A stretch of 33,296 nt of DNA from an uncultured Verrucomicrobiota bacterium (lineage in GTDB: Bacteria; Verrucomicrobiota; Verrucomicrobiia; Limisphaerales; JAJXZI01), in contig CAINDV010000926.1 in NCBI GenBank assembly GCA_903847485.1, positions 1-33,296 on the forward strand, given 5' to 3'. The position numbers and the translations under genes were made by a program. Below the pieces are notes generated by a model. The model was not told the DNA's origin. It did no database searches and saw only the letters and a program-made list of their open reading frames with translations. Of this stretch, positions 27,507 to 33,296 are shown piece after piece. How positions within the stretch are numbered: position 1 is the stretch's first letter; every line of letters begins with the position of its first letter.

Positions 27507-29180
27507 ATGAAGACTATTGACTGGTTTGGCCCGCTCGCGGTGAGTGTCACGGCGCTTTTCCCACCGGAAACGCAAGGTAATGATGTTTACGTCGATGGCA
27601 GTTGGGGAGGGGCGCAAACCGGCACCCAGGTGCAACCGTACAGGTCAATCGCTGCCGCTTTTGGCGTGCTTCCCAAAGGCGCTGCCTCCACTGTTTTCAT
27701 CAAGGGGGGGGAGTACCACGAGCAAAACCTTTCATTGGCGGCTTCAGGATCAGGGGCCGCGAATCCCATCGTAGTCCGTCCGATTGATGGGGGTGGGGAT
27801 GTTGTTATTGACGGAGCATTCTCCGGTGCCCTGCCGAAGGCACGCTGTTTGAACATCACCGGTAGTTTCGTTACTGTCCAAAGTTCTGACACCGCCCGCC
27901 TCGTTGTTAGAAATTTTGACATGGGGGGAATCCGGAGCAGTGGCGTTTCCACGCGACTCTCCGGAATCGTTTTGGAGAACATCGCCAACTCGACCAATGG
28001 CTCTTCGGCGATTTCCTTTTACCAAGCGAAGGGTGGTACCATCGAAAGTTGCATCATATCGAACGTCGGAGTTCGGGCGATTAATCTAACTCAGTGCAAC
28101 GGGACGGAAGCTGCCGACTTCATTGTGGCCAAGAACCAAATACACGGGGTTAATATACTTCCAGGCGGAGGCTGGATTTACGGAATTGCCCTGAACTCCT
28201 GTCAATATGTGGCTGTTTCGAGCAATGTGATAACCATGACAGATCCCGGTGGCTGGGGAGCGTACGGCATAGTCATGGCGGATGGAGATTTGAAGGGAAC
28301 CAATGGCTTTTTTACGATTACCCATAATGTGCTCGAGGGGAACCCAGACCCTTATGCCCGCCGGAACTGCAGCGGGATTGTCACCAGTGCTTCGTATTGG
28401 AAGACGCTCATTTCCAACAACACGGTGTACCACTGGGGAAACTATGGGATCGATATTGGTGGGACGGGACGATTCCAAAGCCAGGACGTGATGGTAAGCG
28501 GGAACCGTTGCTACAACAATGGTAGGGGCAACTATGCCGTCGATGGTGAGTGTACCGGGGCCGATCGTCCGATCACGCTCCGAAATAATATCAGCTACCT
28601 GAATGTGCCTCCCCCTGCCGGAAACGATTACAACGGGGGCTTTGATTTCCACGGGGATGTGGATTATTGCACCGCGCGGGTAAATTGGTTCAACAACATA
28701 CATTGGACTGATCAAAGCAGCGTCTATGCATGCGGATTATGGACGGATACGCACACGGGCACCGGGACTTACCGCATACAAAATAACATTTTCGTCACCG
28801 CTGGAGGACATGCCTTGAAATGGCAGGATGGCTTCACTAATAGTCATGTGCAAATCGACGACAATGCGTTTTTCTCCTCGAACGGCCAACCGATTCGCTT
28901 CCAGTTCGGTACCGCTGCCCGCGTGTATGATAGCGCGCACGTCGTGGGGGACCAGGCGGGATACTTCAGCTACGACACGGGCAAAGGCCGTTCGACAATT
29001 GTGGCTTCCCCCAAATTAGCGGCACCCCCTAACAACGTTGGCTTTAGCTTCGACTCACCTTGCTGGCGTGCTGGTTTCTCAATCGATTTCTCCACGGCTC
29101 CAATGTTGACAACAGAAATTCCGTGCAACCTCGGGCCGCTCGTCCCAGCCCCGCAGAACCTCAGGCGCGGGAATCTTTAG
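27507..29180 (+). CDS. Right-handed parallel beta-helix (pectate-lyase-like) protein
   Basis: DVYVDGSWGGAQTGTQVQPYRSIAAAFGVL..., repetitive coils (IVLENIANSTNGSSAISFYQAKGGTIESCIISNVGVRAINL...). Start could also be TTG at 27462. Confidence 0.82.
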   Translation: MKTIDWFGPLAVSVTALFPPETQGNDVYVDGSWGGAQTGTQVQPYRSIAAAFGVLPKGAASTVFIKGGEYHEQNLSLAASGSGAANPIVVRPIDGGGDVVIDGAFSGALPKARCLNITGSFVTVQSSDTARLVVRNFDMGGIRSSGVSTRLSGIVLENIANSTNGSSAISFYQAKGGTIESCIISNVGVRAINLTQCNGTEAADFIVAKNQIHGVNILPGGGWIYGIALNSCQYVAVSSNVITMTDPGGWGAYGIVMADGDLKGTNGFFTITHNVLEGNPDPYARRNCSGIVTSASYWKTLISNNTVYHWGNYGIDIGGTGRFQSQDVMVSGNRCYNNGRGNYAVDGECTGADRPITLRNNISYLNVPPPAGNDYNGGFDFHGDVDYCTARVNWFNNIHWTDQSSVYACGLWTDTHTGTGTYRIQNNIFVTAGGHALKWQDGFTNSHVQIDDNAFFSSNGQPIRFQFGTAARVYDSAHVVGDQAGYFSYDTGKGRSTIVASPKLAAPPNNVGFSFDSPCWRAGFSIDFSTAPMLTTEIPCNLGPLVPAPQNLRRGNL

Positions 29181-29242
29181 CTGGAACGGTGGTCAACCAC
29201 CTGCCGTTCGTTACGTGCGAGCAGGCAAGTCTTGCATCACAG

Positions 29243-30547
29243 ATGAAAAAGGTTCTTTTCTGTGTCCACGATTTTCCCGGAACTGGGGGAGGTGGTTGTT
29301 TTAACCTTGTCAAGTATCTTCCGCGCTATGGCTACCTGCCGATCGTCCTCACAAACACCCACCGGCACTCCGAGGTAGAGAAGCGTTTGCTAAATAGCTT
29401 GGACGCCTCCGTGCGCATTTACGAGACGTCCTGCATTTCTCGGTCGCCCTTTCGTGTTTTCTCGAAGCTTTTCGGTTGGCCCCGTCTCGCTGGCTTTCTC
29501 GATCGGCTGGTATTCATGCCTGACATTTGCGTTACAGGTCTGGTTCCAGCGGCGGTCAGGGCCATCAGGCTGGTTCGCGCGCAGAAGGTTGAGTGTATTA
29601 TTACGTCCTCACCTCCAGAAAGTTTCCACTTGATCGGGCTTTTGACTAAGAAGCTTACAGGCTGCAAATGGGTCGGGCATTTCCGCGACTTGTGGACCAC
29701 TAAGTCTATCGCCCACCCAGCCGCAACGCCAGTTCACTCCTGGACCCAACGGAAGCTGGAGCGGTTTGTTTACCAGAGAGTAGATCATCTCGTCGCCAAC
29801 ACCTACGGCAATCGAGATGTCTACACGACGTCCTTTCAAGTGCCCGTGGAGCGGATCACGGTGATTACGAACGGCTACGACGCCACTGAGTCTCTACGTT
29901 GTGCCAGTGCTCATGCTGACATGGGAAGCAGAGTCTTTCGACTTGGCTACCTGGGCTACTTCGACAAGCCGCACTTTCCCTGGCAACAGTTTTTGGTGGC
30001 CCTTAACGGCATAGCCAAACCAGCACCGCCTGGCTCTTTAGAACTGCGCATCGCAGGCTATGTCTCCGAGACCGCGCGTGCCTTCATTGAGCGCAACGGC
30101 ATGTTTTCCTTTGTGAAGCTGTACGGAGTTTTGAGCCATTCCGAAGCGTATGCCTTAATCGCTCAATCCGACGTTAACATTGTTCTTCATTACGAAACCG
30201 GCTACAGCAAAGCTATAGTACCACACAAGCTGTACCACTATCTTGGGATGCACAAACCCATCCTCGGGATCGGCGAGGAGGACGGCGAGATGGCTTCGAT
30301 AATAAAGGAAACAAAGGTTGGGCGGACTGTGTCCATTCATAACGAAGGCGGTGTTCATCGCGAACTGCTCAGTCTTTTCAACGAGTGGCAGAAAAACGGC
30401 CAGATTGGTTACATGGGAGAGCATGAGCGAATCGAGCGTTACGAAATACAAGCGCTGACGAGGCTCCTGGCGGAAACGATCCGAGAAGCCTCAGCTACCC
30501 ACATGGCATCGGGGAAGTCGCCGTTGAGAGGCCATCCTCTGTCTTGA
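29243..30547 (+). CDS. Glycosyltransferase family 4-like
   Basis: MKKVLFCVHDFPGTGGGGCFNLVKYLPRYGYLPIVLTN...WVGHFRDLWT...VERITVITNGYD...YKAIVPHKLYHYLGMHKPILGI-type motif. Confidence 0.88.
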   Translation: MKKVLFCVHDFPGTGGGGCFNLVKYLPRYGYLPIVLTNTHRHSEVEKRLLNSLDASVRIYETSCISRSPFRVFSKLFGWPRLAGFLDRLVFMPDICVTGLVPAAVRAIRLVRAQKVECIITSSPPESFHLIGLLTKKLTGCKWVGHFRDLWTTKSIAHPAATPVHSWTQRKLERFVYQRVDHLVANTYGNRDVYTTSFQVPVERITVITNGYDATESLRCASAHADMGSRVFRLGYLGYFDKPHFPWQQFLVALNGIAKPAPPGSLELRIAGYVSETARAFIERNGMFSFVKLYGVLSHSEAYALIAQSDVNIVLHYETGYSKAIVPHKLYHYLGMHKPILGIGEEDGEMASIIKETKVGRTVSIHNEGGVHRELLSLFNEWQKNGQIGYMGEHERIERYEIQALTRLLAETIREASATHMASGKSPLRGHPLS

Positions 30548-30581
30548 GTTGAGTCGTTAGCGCCACGCTCGCCAGTCTTCT

Positions 30582-32021
30582 ATGCTGTTCAACTCGTTGG
30601 AGTTCGGTTTCTATTTTGTAGTTGTCTGCGCACTGTATTACCTGCTGCCACACCGCTTCAGGTGGTTAATGCTGCTCGTGGCTAGTTGCATCTTCTACAT
30701 GGCGTTTGTCCCCATCTACATACTCATTCTCTTTACCACCATCATCATTGATTATTTCGCCGGTCTTTATATTGCCAAATCTACCGGCCAGCGTGCCCGT
30801 GTGCTGCTGTTGGTAAGTACTTTATCGACCTGCCTGGTTTTGTTCTTTTTCAAGTATTTCAATTTTTTTGCCGTCAACTATGACGCGCTCGCCAGGGCTT
30901 TGCACTGGAATTATTCGATTGAAATCTTGAAGCTGGCTCTGCCCATTGGCCTGTCTTTCCATACGTTCCAAAGTCTGAGCTACGTCATTGAGGTCTATCG
31001 CAAGAAACAACAGCCCGAGAGGCATTTTGGCATCTACGCCCTTTATGTGATGTTCTACCCGCAACTGGTGGCGGGCCCCATTGAGCGCCCGCAAAACCTG
31101 CTGCACCAGTTTCGGGAGGTGCATGCTTTTGACCCAGAGCAGGTTAAAAGTGGTCTTTTGCTTATGGCCTGGGGCTTCTTTAAGAAGCTGGTGATCGCCG
31201 ACCGCCTCGCGCTCTACGTGAATTATGTCTTCGCAAATCCAAAGGAATTTCACGGGTTCACGCTGGCCGTCGGTCTTGTGTTCTTCGCCTACCAGATCTA
31301 TTGTGATTTCTCGGGCTACTCGGATATCGCCCGGGGCTGCGCCCGGGTTATGGGCTTTCGCTTGATGCTCAACTTTGACCGACCGTATTCGGCCCGCTCC
31401 ATTTCAGAGTTTTGGAGGCGGTGGCACATTTCTCTTTCCACCTGGTTTCGGGACTACGTGTACATTCCGCTGGGCGGCAGCCGAACAACGACCAGCAAGC
31501 TGTATCGGAATCTGCTGATCGTCTTTGGAGTGAGTGGCTTGTGGCATGGTGCGAATTGGACATTTCTGTTCTGGGGACTCCTGAACGGGATTTACTTGAT
31601 CGTGGAAATAGCCACCAAGGGACTGCGGGAGCGGCTCTACGAAAGAATGGGTTGCACCGGCCATGAGTTCTGGCTGGCCGGGCTTCAGATCGGCGTCACT
31701 TTCGGCCTCACGCTGTTCGCTTGGACCCTCTTCAGGGCCAACACCCTCTCGGACGCGTTTTATGTCTGGGGCAACCTCTGGGATGTATTCTCACGCCAAT
31801 CGGTGACCGACGGTGGGTTTCGCCGCGAGGACTGGTTCATCGCGCTGTCCGCGATCACGCTCTTGGAATCGGTTGAGTACTTGCAGCGGCGGTTGGGTCT
31901 GTCCAGCCGGTTATTTGCGATGCCTGCTGGTGCCCGCTGGGTGACCTATTACGCCCTTGCATCCGTGCTTGTCTTGTTTGGCGTTTTCAACAAGAGCACG
32001 TTTATCTACTTCCAATTCTAG
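30582..32021 (+). CDS. MBOAT family O-acyltransferase (AlgI/PatA-like)
   Basis: MLFNSLEFGFYFVVVCALYYLLPHRFRWLMLLVASCIFYM...LPIGLSFHTFQSLSYVIEVYR...ISEFWRRWHISLSTWFRDYVYIPLGGSR...LIVFGVSGLWHGANWTFLFWG. Confidence 0.96.
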   Translation: MLFNSLEFGFYFVVVCALYYLLPHRFRWLMLLVASCIFYMAFVPIYILILFTTIIIDYFAGLYIAKSTGQRARVLLLVSTLSTCLVLFFFKYFNFFAVNYDALARALHWNYSIEILKLALPIGLSFHTFQSLSYVIEVYRKKQQPERHFGIYALYVMFYPQLVAGPIERPQNLLHQFREVHAFDPEQVKSGLLLMAWGFFKKLVIADRLALYVNYVFANPKEFHGFTLAVGLVFFAYQIYCDFSGYSDIARGCARVMGFRLMLNFDRPYSARSISEFWRRWHISLSTWFRDYVYIPLGGSRTTTSKLYRNLLIVFGVSGLWHGANWTFLFWGLLNGIYLIVEIATKGLRERLYERMGCTGHEFWLAGLQIGVTFGLTLFAWTLFRANTLSDAFYVWGNLWDVFSRQSVTDGGFRREDWFIALSAITLLESVEYLQRRLGLSSRLFAMPAGARWVTYYALASVLVLFGVFNKSTFIYFQF

Positions 32022-32999
32022 GTGAAACCCATGCCCAGGCGTTTCGTGCTTAAAGCCGTGTTGTTCGTCGCCGGTTCCGCCGGACTTGCTGTGATATTGC
32101 AATGGGCGCTCGTCTTCGGCCTAAAGAATTACAACACCTCCGCTCGCGGCGTCTGGAACCGGGTTCTTCGCGGGGAGGTCAATGCGGATATCCTTGTGTG
32201 CGGATCCTCGCGGGCCTTAGTACATTACGATCCCGATGTTATTGATCGGATAGTCGGCAAGACAGTATATAACATCGGTCAGAACGGAACATTGCCGGAT
32301 CTGCAGTTGAGCGTTCTAAAAACTTACCTAAGTCATAATCGGTCCCCGCTTTGCATCGTCGTGAACATTGATAACTCGTGTTTCACGACGACGAAAGAGG
32401 TGTACGACCCTCAGCGGTACATACCATACTTGGGTGAGCCGGATCTGTACAAGACACTCGTATCGATCGACAGTAGATTCGCTCGGATGCGCAGTTTCCC
32501 GCTGGTTGGGGTAATTGAGCATCGGCTTTTCTTGACAGCTCTCGCTGGGCTGCTTGGCGTTACTGCGAAGGAGGATCACTTTCTTGGCTACAAGCCGACT
32601 GACTTGCATTGGACAGGCGAATTCGATAAGTTTAAAGCCAAGCACCCAACTGGAGTTGCCATAGAAATGGAGGAGTGCAAAGTGCCGGCTCTTGCGGAAC
32701 TGATCGAGTGCGGTTTGCGGGCAAAAGCTAGGGTTGTTTTGGTTTATTCACCCGAATACCATGGGGGACAGAAGCTTTTTCGTAATCGTTCTGAGGTACT
32801 GGCCAGAGTTCGCGAAATTGCGGACCTTTACGGCGTCGAGTTCTGGGATTTCTCTGATGATCCCAGTTGCCGTGACAAATCACTGTTCTACAATTCACAA
32901 CATCTGAACCGCCGTGGGGCAACGCTGTTTTCCCGGATAGTGGCTCATCGGCTGAACGATTTGCAGGCAACTAATCCTCTACGCCAAAGCGTTTGGTGA
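32022..32999 (+). CDS. SGNH-hydrolase-like partner of the MBOAT (probable polysaccharide O-acetylation protein)
   Basis: Single N-terminal TM; DILVCGSSRALVHYDPDVI (Ser block) and SQHLNRRGATLFSRIV (His block); abuts the MBOAT gene. Confidence 0.75.
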   Translation: MKPMPRRFVLKAVLFVAGSAGLAVILQWALVFGLKNYNTSARGVWNRVLRGEVNADILVCGSSRALVHYDPDVIDRIVGKTVYNIGQNGTLPDLQLSVLKTYLSHNRSPLCIVVNIDNSCFTTTKEVYDPQRYIPYLGEPDLYKTLVSIDSRFARMRSFPLVGVIEHRLFLTALAGLLGVTAKEDHFLGYKPTDLHWTGEFDKFKAKHPTGVAIEMEECKVPALAELIECGLRAKARVVLVYSPEYHGGQKLFRNRSEVLARVREIADLYGVEFWDFSDDPSCRDKSLFYNSQHLNRRGATLFSRIVAHRLNDLQATNPLRQSVW

Positions 33000-33003
33000 C
33001 GCG

Positions 33004-33192
33004 GTGAAGGTTGCCGGCATACCAATCGAAGATCCCGCCTTTGATGCGGCCCATTGGTGGCGTACCAGCGAAGGAGTGCGCGAGGTTCCGTTTGAGTTCC
33101 TCGCCTATCTCTACGTCCGATTCCTCTTCACCAATCCTGGTGCTGGCCTCTGTCCAGCGCCTGCCGCTGTGTGCCCTGTCGGCGGATTATGA
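33004..33192 (+). pseudogene. Possible C-terminal remnant of a YdcF/DUF218-like protein
   Basis: DPAFDAAHWWRTSEGVREVPFEFLAYLYVRF resembles the C-terminus of that family; 62 aa only, no N-terminus. Confidence 0.3.
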
Positions 33193-33235
33193 AACCATGT
33201 GCGCTGACTAAGAGTGTGTTTGAAAAGTCGCCCAG

Positions 33236-33261
33236 CGGTAGGGCGAGGCTCCTGCCGAGCC
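33236..33261 (+). repeat. Dispersed repeat, GTAGGGCGAsGCTCCTGC family, copy 4
   Basis: cggtagggcgaggctcctgccgagcc. Confidence 0.7.
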
Positions 33262-33296
33262 TTTCGGAACCAGCGCACGGCGGCTGCCGTCGAGGC

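Noticed and set aside
1-33296. CRISPR array, prophage or complete IS element
   Set aside because: No regularly spaced direct repeats, no cas, phage structural or transposase ORFs were recognised; only short palindromic/MITE-like repeats.

Overview
The window looks chromosomal and Verrucomicrobia-like: SigSAC-type ECF sigma factor, ECF/Ser-Thr kinase remnants, many dispersed palindromic repeats. This lineage is an inference. Left third (about 1-8.2 kb) reads on the minus strand: the first 20 codons of a probable TROVE/Ro60 (Rsr) protein running off the window; directly upstream of it a noncoding locus I interpret as a bacterial Y RNA (YrlA-type, with a circularly permuted tRNA-like module); then ECF/kinase gene remnants, a secreted protein, a TPR/transglutaminase protein, a repetitive beta-propeller-like protein, a membrane protein, an alpha/beta hydrolase and an ECF sigma factor. 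Right part (8.8-33 kb) is one long plus-strand exopolysaccharide/O-antigen-type cluster: WbpB/WbpD/WbpE-like UDP-sugar genes, a FemAB/GNAT-like protein, a Wzz/BY-kinase-like protein with a degenerate Walker A, a deacetylase-GT4 fusion, a second deacetylase, GT2, GT4, a scrambled GT4/ligase duplication, an O-antigen ligase/polymerase, an asparagine-synthase-like protein lacking the glutaminase Cys, a flippase, a beta-helix protein, GT4, and an MBOAT plus SGNH-like pair. The strongest hunt result is the Y RNA/Ro60 locus at the left edge. Next are the GT4/ligase module duplication and palindromic repeats inserted in-frame into EPS genes. All calls come from reading the sequence; no database search was run.
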